NCBI GenBank assembly: GCA_026986575.1
Contig: JALSOH010000004.1
Location: 62,001 to 126,000, forward strand
Source: Thermoproteota archaeon
GTDB lineage: Archaea > Korarchaeota > Korarchaeia > Korarchaeales > Korarchaeaceae
Reading direction: 5' to 3'
Length of the DNA: 64,000 nucleotides
The position numbers and the translations under genes were made by a program. Position 1 is the first letter of the stretch. Each line of letters opens with the position of its first letter. The notes under the pieces were generated by a model. That model was not told where the DNA came from. It searched no databases and saw nothing but the letters and a program-made list of their open reading frames with translations. Below, piece after piece: positions 1 through 8,796 of this stretch.

Positions 1-1206
1 CAAGTAGGCGAACAGCACCGAATAGGGACCAAGCAGGTAGTCTGCTTTCTTGGAGAACCTGTAAGCTAGGGCCAGTAGATAGGAGAAGATAAGGGAAGCT
101 GCTACCGCTCCTAATATTCCCCAATCCAAGAGAGGCCCTCCTATCAAGGTCGCCGTAGTTGATACAGTCCTCCTACCTCCCACGTAGATGCTTATCAAGG
201 TTCTAGGGCCGTAACGCGTACCCCTGATGAGTCCAAGGGAGGATAGAGCCGCTAGATGCACCCAACCACCGGTAACCGGTCTGAGGGCGTAGAGCCTGAC
301 TATCGTGTCAAGGGCCGCTATCGTGATGGTCGGCCTGTAGAGAACTGAGAGAAGTGGGTTTTGAGCCAATCCCGTGGTCAGCGATCTGATCGCACCTACT
401 CCGAGGAAGAAAGCGGCAGCCACCAGCAGTCCCAAGAAAACTTGCTTGTAATTGACCATCTTCCTGTGATAAAGGACGGCGAGGGCCATCAGTATGTAAG
501 CTATCATCTCAGTCCTGAAAGCTAAGAAAAACGAGGGGATAAACCCAATCAGGGTCAATGAGTAGGCCTCGCACTTTCTCAAATCCAACGAGGAGAGGAG
601 GAACGCGGTGCCGGGAACGGTGGTCCAAGCGAGGTAGTTGAGGAGGGGAGACAGACCCCTCCTGAGCTCATCGTTCAAGAGAGGGAGGCCTCCCACCCTA
701 GATATCTGCATGATGAAAGCTATGTAACCTAACAGGAACATGGCAGCACCGAGGAGGATAACTAACCCCCTGTTATCGATAACACGAAGGTCTTCCTCCT
801 TGTAGGCTAGGAAGATCCCCGAAGCCATCACGAGTACGGTGAAATAGATTAGGATCATGGTTAAGGTCGAGACCCTGACCATTGACGACCAGAAGAACAG
901 GAGAAAGCCTAAAGGGAGCATCCACGGGGAGAGCAGTATCTCCACCAACCTATCCAGAGGGAGACCTATCCTCCACCGCGGAGCTAGCTTGCCCACCCCT
1001 GAGGTGAGTGGATTGATGAGGTTGCAGGTCCTCCTAAGAGCTTTCAGGAAGATGGAGGATCGGGCAGCTGATGATAGGATTTCGTACGAGGTGACAAGGA
1101 GCCTGTAGGTTAGGCTGGTCCTGACTAATTTAGGTATACCGAGTCTCCTCCATATTCTCCCCAAGATGGAAGTGCTGAACGCTCTTAGTAGAAGGGAAAT
1201 CAGCAA
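1..1206 (-). CDS. Wzy-like polytopic membrane protein, oligosaccharide repeat-unit polymerase type (partial)
   Basis: The minus-strand frame stays open from a TTG at 1206 to the window edge (402 codons, 3' end missing), with a GGGGGATC ribosome site just upstream. The product is very hydrophobic, with about ten membrane segments in the visible part. After a basic amphipathic N-terminus come helix pairs and a loop carrying RPTITIAALDTI and RYGPRTL, a layout that resembles archaeal O-antigen/oligosaccharide polymerases of the Wzy kind. That family acts at the cytoplasmic membrane, joining lipid-linked glycan units. The gene follows the DUF4330-like gene by about 10 nt, so they are probably co-transcribed. 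No catalytic motif can be verified, so the family call is tentative; the open frame and membrane nature are solid. Confidence 0.6.
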   Translation of the reverse strand, partial: MLISLLLRAFSTSILGRIWRRLGIPKLVRTSLTYRLLVTSYEILSSAARSSIFLKALRRTCNLINPLTSGVGKLAPRWRIGLPLDRLVEILLSPWMLPLGFLLFFWSSMVRVSTLTMILIYFTVLVMASGIFLAYKEEDLRVIDNRGLVILLGAAMFLLGYIAFIMQISRVGGLPLLNDELRRGLSPLLNYLAWTTVPGTAFLLSSLDLRKCEAYSLTLIGFIPSFFLAFRTEMIAYILMALAVLYHRKMVNYKQVFLGLLVAAAFFLGVGAIRSLTTGLAQNPLLSVLYRPTITIAALDTIVRLYALRPVTGGWVHLAALSSLGLIRGTRYGPRTLISIYVGGRRTVSTTATLIGGPLLDWGILGAVAASLIFSYLLALAYRFSKKADYLLGPYSVLFAYL

Positions 1207-1216
1207 AGTGATCCCC

Positions 1217-2101
1217 CTATGGCTTGGGGATGAATGTCAGCCTAGTAACATCTATGGCGTCCGACAGGGGTCGCGCGTTATCTAGCAGGTTGGCATACAC
1301 CGAGACTCCTGTAAGTGGTTCATCCGTGCCAATGTAAACGTAAGCAGCGTCCAGCATGGCGTTGGTGTAATTAACCCCCAGCTCCCTGAGTATCGAATCA
1401 ATCTCCCTCAAATCATCGGATGTGAGGGCCACCTTCTGCGTGTAGTCGAATTTCATTGTTATGAAAGAGTCACCCAAGTAAACGTATATGAAGCCCCAAG
1501 GGATTCTCTCGTAGATCTTCCACTTAAGCTGAGTGTAAAGGTACGCGCTCGGTTTGAGGCCGGGCACGTCAATGACCAGTGAGGACCTAGCCTTCACAAC
1601 CCTGACGCCGTACTCCCCCGCTACCTTTCCGCTTATTTCCTCAAGCTTGTCCGCTATCTTGCTAACACTGTCAGCCTTTATCGGATAGGTGTAGATCCTG
1701 ATGACTGAGGGGGCGGTCGTCTTGAAGGTTATTTTCGAGGCTGCTATGTCCTCCACGTAAGCATTCGGACCCCCGATGGTTATCCTCTTACCTTTGTACC
1801 ATCCAAAAAGTCTCGTCTCATAAGACCAAGTTATGAGGACATCATCATGGAACTCCGTCCCGTTGGTGGTCCACACGCCGTCTATCCTAGCCTCGACTAT
1901 GTATCCCATGGTGGAAAGTCTGGTGAACTCCAAGGCCGCATTTCTGATATTGAGGCCGGAGTACGCGTTGACCTCCTGAGGTGGGGGAAGTAGGTTCTCA
2001 TAGGCGTAATAGCCAGCGAATGCGACGATTATTAGAATTAAAAAAAGATCGAAGGCGTTAACGCCAAAGATCTTGCCGCTTTTCCTGTCTATTAGCCTCA
2101 T
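1217..2101 (-). CDS. Membrane-anchored protein with DUF4330-like N-terminus
   Basis: This 294-residue protein opens with MRLIDRKSGKIFGVNAFDLF followed by one transmembrane helix (about residues 18-34, LILIIVAFAGYYAY). That opening is typical of DUF4330 proteins. The rest is predicted to lie outside the membrane and is beta-rich, without cysteines or recognisable catalytic motifs. DUF4330 proteins have no established function and often sit near envelope or polysaccharide genes, which agrees with the Wzy-like gene directly downstream. The thermosome stop codon lies 9 nt upstream, so read-through from the chaperonin promoter is possible. Function unknown. Confidence 0.6.
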   Translation of the reverse strand: MRLIDRKSGKIFGVNAFDLFLILIIVAFAGYYAYENLLPPPQEVNAYSGLNIRNAALEFTRLSTMGYIVEARIDGVWTTNGTEFHDDVLITWSYETRLFGWYKGKRITIGGPNAYVEDIAASKITFKTTAPSVIRIYTYPIKADSVSKIADKLEEISGKVAGEYGVRVVKARSSLVIDVPGLKPSAYLYTQLKWKIYERIPWGFIYVYLGDSFITMKFDYTQKVALTSDDLREIDSILRELGVNYTNAMLDAAYVYIGTDEPLTGVSVYANLLDNARPLSDAIDVTRLTFIPKP

Positions 2102-2110
2102 CCCGCGTTT

Positions 2111-3772
2111 TCAGTCGAACTCAGATTTAAACTCACTGCCGCCCTCCTCTTCTCCTTCCTCGCCCTTACCTTTACCCTTCTCCTCGTAAGGCTTCGCCGC
2201 GATTATGTCGTCGGTCTTGATTATCAGTATAGCAGTCTCAGTAGCAGCAGCTATGGCGTTCTTGACTCCTCTGTAGGTGTCGACCACGCCCAGCTCCTTC
2301 ATGTCGGCGATCTTGCTGTTCACCGCATCTATTCCGACGAATATGTTCCCGGACTTGTGGGCGTTCCTTATCTCCACTAACGCATCCACGGCATCCATTC
2401 CGGAGTTCTCAGCAAGTATCCTAGGTATGCTCTCCAACGCGTTGGCGAAGGCCTCCATGGCTAGCTGCTCCTTGCTCTTCTCGGTGTGAGCGTAGTCCTT
2501 CAGCCTGAGGGCCAGCTCGGCCTGTATGGAGCCGCCTCCGTAGAACACCTTGCCGTCCTCCACGACGTTCCTCACCACATACAGAGCGTCCTTCAGGCCC
2601 CTCTCGGCCTCATCCAGTATGGTATCGGCGCCCGCCCTGAGGAGTATGGTCACGGCCTTGGGGTTCTCGCACTCCTGTATGAAGATCATTCTATCATCTC
2701 CTATCTTCCTCTCCTCGACCAGGCCGGCGTGACCCAGCTCGGCCTCAGTGAGGTCGTCCAAGTTGTTCACTATCTTTCCACCGGTTGCCTTCTCTATCCT
2801 CTGCATGTCCTTCTCGCTGACCCTCCTCACGGCCATTATGCCGTGCTTCGCTAGGAAGTGCTGGGCCACCTCATCTATGCCCTTTTGGCAGAACACCACG
2901 TTCGCTCCGGTGGCAGCTATCTTCTCCACCTTCTCCCTGAGTATCCTAGTCTCCTGCTCTATGAACTCCCTGAGCTCCTGAGGCGAGGATATCTGGATCT
3001 CCAAGTCAATCTCGGGCTTCTTTATCTCCAAGGAGAGGTTGAGTATTGCTATCTTGGCGTCCTTCACCCTCTTGGGCATGTCCCTGTGTACTACCTCCTT
3101 ATCGAGAACGACGCCCCTTATGAACTCGGTATCAGAGAGGCTCCCTCCCTTCTTCTTGACTATCTTGACGTTGTCTATGTCTACATATCTCTTGTCCCCT
3201 TTCCTCTCCTCAACAGCCTTGACAGCCTTGACGGCAATCTCGGCCAGCTTCTTCTTCTCGGCACTTATGAGCTTGCTGCTCATGGCGGTCTCAGCCACCT
3301 TCTTCAGCCACTCCTCGTCGTCTGGATTGACCTCTATGGCCAGCTTCTCCAGCTCCTGCTCCACGAACTTGAGGGCCTTCTCATATCCATCTATTATGAT
3401 AGTCGGATGTATGTCCTTCTGGAGGAGGTTCTCGGCCTCAGTGAGGAGCTCCCCGGCTAGCACAACGCTGGTGGTGGTGCCGTCACCTACCTCCTTATCC
3501 TGAGCCTTGGCCAGATTGACCATAAGCTTCGCAGCGGGATGGGCTACCTCCATCTCCTGCAGAATGGTGGCTCCGTCGTTGCTTATGGTGATGTCCCCCA
3601 AGGAGTCGACTATCATCTTATCCATTCCCTTGGGCCCTAGGGTGGTCTTCACGGCATCCGCTATCGCGCGAGCGGCCATTATGTTTATCCTCCTAGCCTC
3701 CTCACCCCGGGTCCTAGTGGTTCCCTCCTTCAGTATCAGGACGGGTCTTCCTCCTATAGTCGCTAGGGCCAT
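2111..3772 (-). CDS. thsA: Thermosome subunit (group II chaperonin)
   Basis: ATP-driven cytosolic protein-folding chaperonin that forms double rings with a built-in lid. The 553-residue product has the family's usual length. Signatures include TTLGPKGMDKMIVDSLGD near the N-terminus, NDGATIL, the ATPase motif GDGTTTSVVLAGELL, and VVEDGKVFYGGGSIQAELA in the C-terminal equatorial part. The C-terminus is an acidic, glycine-rich tail that ends in SEFKSEFD rather than the common GGM-type end. The ATG at 3772 is preferred to two in-frame TTG codons just upstream because GGAGGTGA sits about 6 nt before it. A divergent intergenic region of about 125 bp separates it from the phosphorylase gene. Thermosome genes are usually heat-inducible. 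Confidence 0.97.
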   Translation of the reverse strand: MALATIGGRPVLILKEGTTRTRGEEARRINIMAARAIADAVKTTLGPKGMDKMIVDSLGDITISNDGATILQEMEVAHPAAKLMVNLAKAQDKEVGDGTTTSVVLAGELLTEAENLLQKDIHPTIIIDGYEKALKFVEQELEKLAIEVNPDDEEWLKKVAETAMSSKLISAEKKKLAEIAVKAVKAVEERKGDKRYVDIDNVKIVKKKGGSLSDTEFIRGVVLDKEVVHRDMPKRVKDAKIAILNLSLEIKKPEIDLEIQISSPQELREFIEQETRILREKVEKIAATGANVVFCQKGIDEVAQHFLAKHGIMAVRRVSEKDMQRIEKATGGKIVNNLDDLTEAELGHAGLVEERKIGDDRMIFIQECENPKAVTILLRAGADTILDEAERGLKDALYVVRNVVEDGKVFYGGGSIQAELALRLKDYAHTEKSKEQLAMEAFANALESIPRILAENSGMDAVDALVEIRNAHKSGNIFVGIDAVNSKIADMKELGVVDTYRGVKNAIAAATETAILIIKTDDIIAAKPYEEKGKGKGEEGEEEGGSEFKSEFD

Positions 3773-3843
3773 CAACAATCACCTCCTGTGCTATGCGACT
3801 TTACACTTGCCAAATACAGGCATGAGTCATGAACAACCATGAG

Positions 3844-3853
3844 TTATAAAAAT
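3844..3853 (+). promoter_or_regulatory. TATA-like box for the MTAP/PNP-family gene
   Basis: TTATAAAAAT lies in the AT-rich divergent spacer between the thermosome and the phosphorylase. A start about 25 nt downstream gives a leader of roughly 25 nt before the ATG at 3898. The GTG at 3880 would be almost leaderless and carries six extra residues that are not typical of the family. Confidence 0.5.
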
Positions 3854-3897
3854 TACCACATCCCGTAGAAAACAAAGGAGTGAAGAGAGGGCCCAGT

Positions 3898-4713
3898 ATG
3901 GTGAGAGTGGGGATAATAGGGGGCAGTGGTATTTACAGGTTGTTGGAGAATCCAGTAAGGAGGGTACTGAGCACTCCCTTCGGTGAAGCAACAGTCTTCC
4001 TAGGGGAGTTCGGAGGGGAGGAGATAGCTTTCATACCCCGACACGGTGAGAAGCACGAGATCCCTCCCTTCAAAGTCAATTACAGAGCTAATCTCTACGC
4101 TCTGAACCTGTTAGGAGTTGAGAGGATCATGGCTACAAATGCTGTCGGGGCGATCAACCCGGAACTGGCTCCTGGGACCTTTGTCATTCCTGATGACTTC
4201 ATAGATTTAACTAAATGTAGGGAAGTAACGTTCTATGATGGAAAAACAATTCTCAAAGTAAGGGGCAGAGAAGTGGGGGGTGTGGTCCACGTATCCATGA
4301 CCCCCTATACCTACTGCCCGGAGATAAGGGGTGCATTAAAGGAGGCAGCTCAGGAGCTGGATTTGGAGATCGTAGACAGAGGTGTTTACGTATGCGCAGA
4401 GGGAAACCGGTTTGAGACACCAGCTGAGATAAGGGCTATGAGGATATTGGGCGGTGACATAGTCGGAATGACTGGATGCCCCGAAGCCGCGCTCGCTAGG
4501 GAGTTGGCCATGTGTTACGCTAGCATCTCCGTGGTGACTAACTATGCTGCTGGTGTCGGCGGCAGAGTCAAACTCACGCATGAAGAGGTCCTAGAGACAT
4601 TCTCCAAGAGGATAAAAGATCTTTCAGAGATCCTCAAGAGGGCAGTAGGGAAGATACCGGTCAAGAGGTCCTGTCCGTGCGGTGAAGCATTGGACGAGTT
4701 CCTCGGTAAATGA
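3898..4713 (+). CDS. MTAP/PNP-family purine nucleoside phosphorylase
   Basis: Phosphorolysis of a purine (methylthio)nucleoside for purine or methionine salvage, in the cytosol. It starts MVRVGIIGGSGIYRL, a typical family opening. Further motifs are RHGEKHEIPPFKVNYRAN (phosphate and ribose site), GAINPELAPGTFVIPDDFID, NRFETPAEIR and MTGCPEAALARE. The base-site segment reads VVTNYAAG, with Asn where adenosine-type MTAPs usually have Asp. In this family that substitution is associated with 6-oxopurine preference, so methylthioinosine, inosine or guanosine is possible. The C-terminus has a CPC (CxC) motif, as in hyperthermophilic homologs where CxC helps disulfide exchange. An upstream in-frame GTG at 3880 is an alternative start. 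Confidence 0.85.
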   Translation: MVRVGIIGGSGIYRLLENPVRRVLSTPFGEATVFLGEFGGEEIAFIPRHGEKHEIPPFKVNYRANLYALNLLGVERIMATNAVGAINPELAPGTFVIPDDFIDLTKCREVTFYDGKTILKVRGREVGGVVHVSMTPYTYCPEIRGALKEAAQELDLEIVDRGVYVCAEGNRFETPAEIRAMRILGGDIVGMTGCPEAALARELAMCYASISVVTNYAAGVGGRVKLTHEEVLETFSKRIKDLSEILKRAVGKIPVKRSCPCGEALDEFLGK

Positions 4714-4812
4714 TTGTCAATATTTTTGACTAAATATGACGCGCGTGTAGTTCATACTATATGGATTTTTAATTTCTCACTGGCCGGGTTCCGAGATCAG
4801 GGGAACCACGAG

Positions 4813-6030
4813 GTGGCACTCTTGAGGACGAGAAAGGTCTTGACGCTGGACGATCTCTCTCTGGATGGCAAGAAGGTCTTTCTAAGGGCCGATATGAATG
4901 TCCCCATCGGGGAGAATGGGGAGATCATGAACAACGAGAAGATCAAGCAGGCCGCGAAGACCCTCAAGGAGCTCATAGAGAGGGGATCCTCCGTGGTTAT
5001 CGGTACCCATCAGGGGAGACCCGGAAGTAGCGACTTCATAAGCACAGAACCTCACGCACAGGAGCTCAGCAAGGAGGTAGGTCTAGAGGTTAGATATGTA
5101 GATGGCGTCATATCCAAGGAGATAAGGGAGCAGATAAAGAAGCTAGAGCAAGGTGAGGTCCTCCTACTAGAGAACCTGAGGTTCATGGCGGAGGAGAACA
5201 TAGAGGGGGATCCTCGGGATCTCATCAAGACGCACTTCGTCCAGAGACTCGCGCCTCTCTTCAATATATACATCAATGACGCCTTCCAAGCGGCACACAG
5301 GAGTCAGCCATCTCTGGTCGCGTTCCCTTACTTGATGCCAGCCGCGGCCGGAAGGAACATGCAGAAGATGATAGCTGAGATGGCGGAGATCGATGCGATT
5401 AGGGGAAGGAGGATCTTCATACTGGGGGGCGCCAAGGTCAGCGATAAGCTGAAGGTCATGGTCCACGCCATAAGGAACGGGAAGGCAGCGGAGGTCCTGA
5501 CCGGCGGGCTCCTCGGTATCATTATCGCTCATGCGGCGGGCCACAAGCTCAATGGAGATCTTAAGAAGATAAGGGACTTGGACCTCCTCCTGCCCGCTGC
5601 TAGGGAGATACTTAGGCTGGGGGAGGGGAGGGTCTTCTACCCTGTGGACTTCGTCGTGAAGATGAGGGACGGCAGCTTGGAAAATGTGCCGGTTTACGCT
5701 GTGCCGGAGGACGGCAAGATAATAGATATAGGCTCGGGTACGATAGAGATATACAAGGAGAGATTGAAGGGAGCTGATTTGGCTGTGGCTAACGGGCCTA
5801 TGGGCATCTTTGAGAGGCCAGAGTCCCGGAGGGGTACTCTGGAGATAGTCAAGGCCATGGAGAAGTACGCCAAGGAGTCCGTACTCTGCGGCGGGCACCT
5901 CAGTACCGCAGCTAACATGGCTGGAATAAAGGGTAGCAGGGTTTACACGGCTGGTGGGGCCGTGCTCTACGGGCTAGCAGGCCTCCCCCTGCCAGCAGTA
6001 GATGCTCTCAGGGAGAGTAGTAGGAGATGA
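4813..6030 (+). CDS. pgk: Phosphoglycerate kinase
   Basis: Glycolytic and gluconeogenic enzyme interconverting 1,3-bisphosphoglycerate + ADP and 3-phosphoglycerate + ATP. The GTG at 4813 gives 405 residues, normal for archaeal PGK. The open frame runs back to 4714, but that stretch is AT-rich promoter sequence coding for nothing PGK-like. Seen are the substrate motifs VFLRADMNVPIG and GTHQGRPGS, the AFQAAHRSQPS segment, GGAKVSDKLKVM, the nucleotide segment NGPMGIFE, and GGHLSTAANM near the end. GGGGA precedes the start. The stop overlaps the next start by 4 nt (ATGA), which implies translational coupling to the GAPDH-like gene. Confidence 0.95.
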   Translation: MALLRTRKVLTLDDLSLDGKKVFLRADMNVPIGENGEIMNNEKIKQAAKTLKELIERGSSVVIGTHQGRPGSSDFISTEPHAQELSKEVGLEVRYVDGVISKEIREQIKKLEQGEVLLLENLRFMAEENIEGDPRDLIKTHFVQRLAPLFNIYINDAFQAAHRSQPSLVAFPYLMPAAAGRNMQKMIAEMAEIDAIRGRRIFILGGAKVSDKLKVMVHAIRNGKAAEVLTGGLLGIIIAHAAGHKLNGDLKKIRDLDLLLPAAREILRLGEGRVFYPVDFVVKMRDGSLENVPVYAVPEDGKIIDIGSGTIEIYKERLKGADLAVANGPMGIFERPESRRGTLEIVKAMEKYAKESVLCGGHLSTAANMAGIKGSRVYTAGGAVLYGLAGLPLPAVDALRESSRR

Positions 6031-6782
6031 TGAGAGTAGGGATAGTGGGCCATGATCCCTACACTATTCCCATTGCTGATTGTCTGGAGAGGCAGCCGGA
6101 CATTAAGGTAATTGGCGCCTATAACCACGATATAACTCCTTTCTCTCGACCGATTTCTAAAAGGCTGAATATTTACTGCAGTGAATCCAGCTTGGAGCTC
6201 TTCAAGGAGATGGGGATAAAGGTATCCGGTTTCTTGGACGACTTCATAGAGGGGACCGATGCCTTCTTGGAGTATAGTGTAAAGGAGTACTCCGTGAGAA
6301 TCTCCTACGGCAGCTCAGGTATGATTGTAAAGCCCTACGAAGTACTGCTGGAGAGGTTATCTTTAGGTCTTCCCCTTCAGGACATCTCCATGGAGGAGAT
6401 ACGTGACGAACTTTTTTGCTGCCCGTACTTCAGGGCGTTTCGTTTAACTGTGAAGTTGAGAGACGATCTAAGCTTGGGAGAGGTTAGAGAATCTCTCCTC
6501 AGGTCTTCCAGAGTGGTGGGCATCTCCGGCCGAGATCTATACCTGCAGGATCTGTGCGCCTTCCTCCCGGTATCCTTCCCTCACTCCATCTTCTCCGTGA
6601 ATGCCCTCCTCAGCTCAGTGAAGGTGGCGGGGGAGGAGGTTGAGATGATCTCCCTGCTGGGATACCTGCTCCCCTTACCGGAGGTTGTGGATACCCTGAG
6701 GGAGTCGGAAGGTGTTAAGAGGGAGTTCTCCCGGTCGATGACCGATGAATACCTAAGTATTAAAGGCGGGCTGATCATCTAG
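6027..6782 (+). CDS. Shortened GAPDH-like protein lacking the catalytic segment (likely pseudoenzyme)
   Basis: 251 residues. The first about 85 follow the NAD-binding half of archaeal type II GAPDH: MRVGIVG, KVIGAYNHD, then KRLNIYCSESSLELFKEMGI and VSGFLDDFIEGTDAFLEYS. The last about 110 follow the GAPDH C-terminal part: FRAFRLTVKLRDDLSLGEVR, SSRVVGISG, and VNALLSSVKVAGEEVEMISL followed by LPEVVDTLRES. The middle, about 90 residues in true GAPDH with the catalytic Cys motif (SCNTT), is missing, and the dinucleotide glycine motif is broken (GHDPYTI). Family membership is my reading of the alignment. Lack of activity follows from the missing residues. It overlaps the pgk stop by 4 nt, so a regulatory or PGK-binding role is conceivable. 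Confidence 0.65.
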   Translation: MMRVGIVGHDPYTIPIADCLERQPDIKVIGAYNHDITPFSRPISKRLNIYCSESSLELFKEMGIKVSGFLDDFIEGTDAFLEYSVKEYSVRISYGSSGMIVKPYEVLLERLSLGLPLQDISMEEIRDELFCCPYFRAFRLTVKLRDDLSLGEVRESLLRSSRVVGISGRDLYLQDLCAFLPVSFPHSIFSVNALLSSVKVAGEEVEMISLLGYLLPLPEVVDTLRESEGVKREFSRSMTDEYLSIKGGLII

Positions 6783-6804
6783 AGTGTGAGAGGAGGGGAT
6801 CTCC

Positions 6805-8796
6805 TTGGAGGAAATGCAGGAACGTAGTCCAACTGGAGGTGCGTTCACCTTCAGGTCTATAACTCTCTCCTTGGCCTTCGGCTTGTTCATGCTCTTCGCT
6901 CAGACGGTCATGAGGAGCGCGGCCGGTTACAGCTGGACCGGCGAGGCCGCTCTGGTGGTACTCACCGTGGCCTACGCCCTCTCCACTGTGAAGGGCAATC
7001 CCTTGTCTATCGGGGAAATGGGCGTCATATTCGGGTCCATAGAGGTCATCACCGTGCTGTTCGTTGGTTGGCAGTACATTCTGCCCTCTTGGGCCAGAGC
7101 TGGACTCGCTAAAGATTTCCCTTTGAGAGGAATACTGCCTGAGTTCTTAGTTCCCAAGGATCAGGAGGCCCTAAGAGCTCTACTGTTAGGTGGGAGGGTC
7201 AACTGGTCTGCTTGGATACTCCCCCTGACCTACGCCGTTCTCTTCGCTGTAATCCTGTCCCTATTCTCCTACCTTAACATCATACCCTTCAGGAGATTTT
7301 ACTTGGAGAAGGAGAAGCTGATCTTTCCAGTGGCCACGGTCAGCGCCAAGTTCTCTCAACTGGTTAAGGAGAGAAGAGGGGGTCTCAGGTGGCTGTGGCT
7401 CGGCGTATTGGCTGGATTCAGCATCAGCCTCTTCCAGAAGGGACACCTGCTCCAAGCAATATGGGAGGACTTCCCGGCTGCCGAGCTAAGGATCGATCTA
7501 ACACCTTGGCTCCAGCAGTTCTTCCCAGGAGGAGCCTTTGGCATGGATCCTGGGACTCAGATAACCCCAGATCTGCTGGCATGGGCGTTTCTCATACCCC
7601 TAGAGATTCAGGTGTCCATGTGGGCAACGGCCATCGTGGCCTTCCTCTTGGTTCCTCCCATCCTAGTGAGAATGGGTCTCCTGCCGTACGAACCAGGTCA
7701 CGATTTCGCTTTTTACTCCTCAAATGCTGCAGTGAACGGCCCTCTTCCGTGGTACCACATATCAACGGGTCTCTACCTAGCTGTGGGACTCATCCCCCTT
7801 ATACTCGGGTATAGGTACATCAGGGACAGTTGGAGGGCTTGGGAGGACGAGCCTCTAACGAGGAAGTGGCTCGTGATCGGATGGCTGCTCACCTTCGGCG
7901 CCAGTACTCTCATGATAATGGTTCTGGGGGTAAGCCCGCTCATAGCCTTGGTGCTCGTTATCCTACACCTCATGTACTGGCACGGCTACGTTTGGACGAT
8001 AGGAATGGGCAACTGGATAATCCCCGTGGATTTGGGTATCAGGGGTATCGTGGACAACGCGTTCTTCGCTTCAGGCATGTTCCAGCGCGCCTCCTCGGAT
8101 GCGTTCTTCTCAGGTGCGGCCTCAGCTATGATGACCGACGCGGCGTCGGCTCAACCCACTGCCTCGGCGGAGAGCTTCAAATACGCTAAGTCCATAGGGA
8201 TGAGGGCTAGGGAGATGTTCAAAGCCCAGCTCATGGGACTACTATTTGGGGCGGTGGTGGGAGGCGTCTTGCTGCTGGTGTCGTTCCACGCATGGGGAGC
8301 GGCGAAGAAGCCCCTAGACATGGCCTCTCCCATCTATCCGAATGTGGGTCTCCTCTCAGTGATGGGCGATTTAGCTGGATGGAAGCTGGAGTACTTCTTG
8401 GAGGGTCTTGCAATAGGGGCTATCGTCTTCCTGCTGAAGGGAGGCATACCTTGGCTCGGTATAAGCGCCGTTGGAGTGCTGTTCGGTCTCTTGATACCCC
8501 AGTACGCCATCCTCTACATGATATCCAGCCTGTTCAGATATCTGACGAGGAGATATGGAGGCCAAGAGTTCTTCTGGGAGACTGCAGTCCCCTTCGTGGC
8601 GGGATTCGCCATAGGAGGAGTCCTCAACGTCATGGGGACGAGCTTAGTGGTGATTATGAGGTCGAGCCCGCTCGAGCCCCTGGCCAGCATAGTCGGCGTG
8701 ATCATCCTGCTGACTGTGATCCTACCCTCCATTAGGGCCTACATGTCCTTCTCGCGTAAGGGGATTGAGGAGGAAATCGGGGAGGTGAGTGATTGA
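6805..8796 (+). CDS. OPT/YSL-family-like transporter
   Basis: Polytopic membrane protein of 663 residues with about 14-16 hydrophobic segments. Its layout parallels oligopeptide/metal-chelate (OPT) transporters. PFRRFYLEKEKLIFPVATVS matches the family's conserved segment after the early helices. An AMMTDAASAQPTASAE...AREMFKAQLMG stretch corresponds to the later 'QD.K.G...GA....Q' region, and the C-terminal third ends with repeated Gly-rich helices. Substrates in the family are oligopeptides or metal chelates; this one's substrate is unknown. The start is the TTG at 6805 after GGGGATC; an ATG at 6814 with GGAGG is equally good. It overlaps the next gene's start by 4 nt. Confidence 0.6.
   Translation: MEEMQERSPTGGAFTFRSITLSLAFGLFMLFAQTVMRSAAGYSWTGEAALVVLTVAYALSTVKGNPLSIGEMGVIFGSIEVITVLFVGWQYILPSWARAGLAKDFPLRGILPEFLVPKDQEALRALLLGGRVNWSAWILPLTYAVLFAVILSLFSYLNIIPFRRFYLEKEKLIFPVATVSAKFSQLVKERRGGLRWLWLGVLAGFSISLFQKGHLLQAIWEDFPAAELRIDLTPWLQQFFPGGAFGMDPGTQITPDLLAWAFLIPLEIQVSMWATAIVAFLLVPPILVRMGLLPYEPGHDFAFYSSNAAVNGPLPWYHISTGLYLAVGLIPLILGYRYIRDSWRAWEDEPLTRKWLVIGWLLTFGASTLMIMVLGVSPLIALVLVILHLMYWHGYVWTIGMGNWIIPVDLGIRGIVDNAFFASGMFQRASSDAFFSGAASAMMTDAASAQPTASAESFKYAKSIGMRAREMFKAQLMGLLFGAVVGGVLLLVSFHAWGAAKKPLDMASPIYPNVGLLSVMGDLAGWKLEYFLEGLAIGAIVFLLKGGIPWLGISAVGVLFGLLIPQYAILYMISSLFRYLTRRYGGQEFFWETAVPFVAGFAIGGVLNVMGTSLVVIMRSSPLEPLASIVGVIILLTVILPSIRAYMSFSRKGIEEEIGEVSD

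Noticed and set aside
4714-4812. Longer N-terminus for PGK
   Set aside because: The stretch is AT-rich, has promoter-like sequence and no PGK similarity; GTG at 4813 matches the family length.
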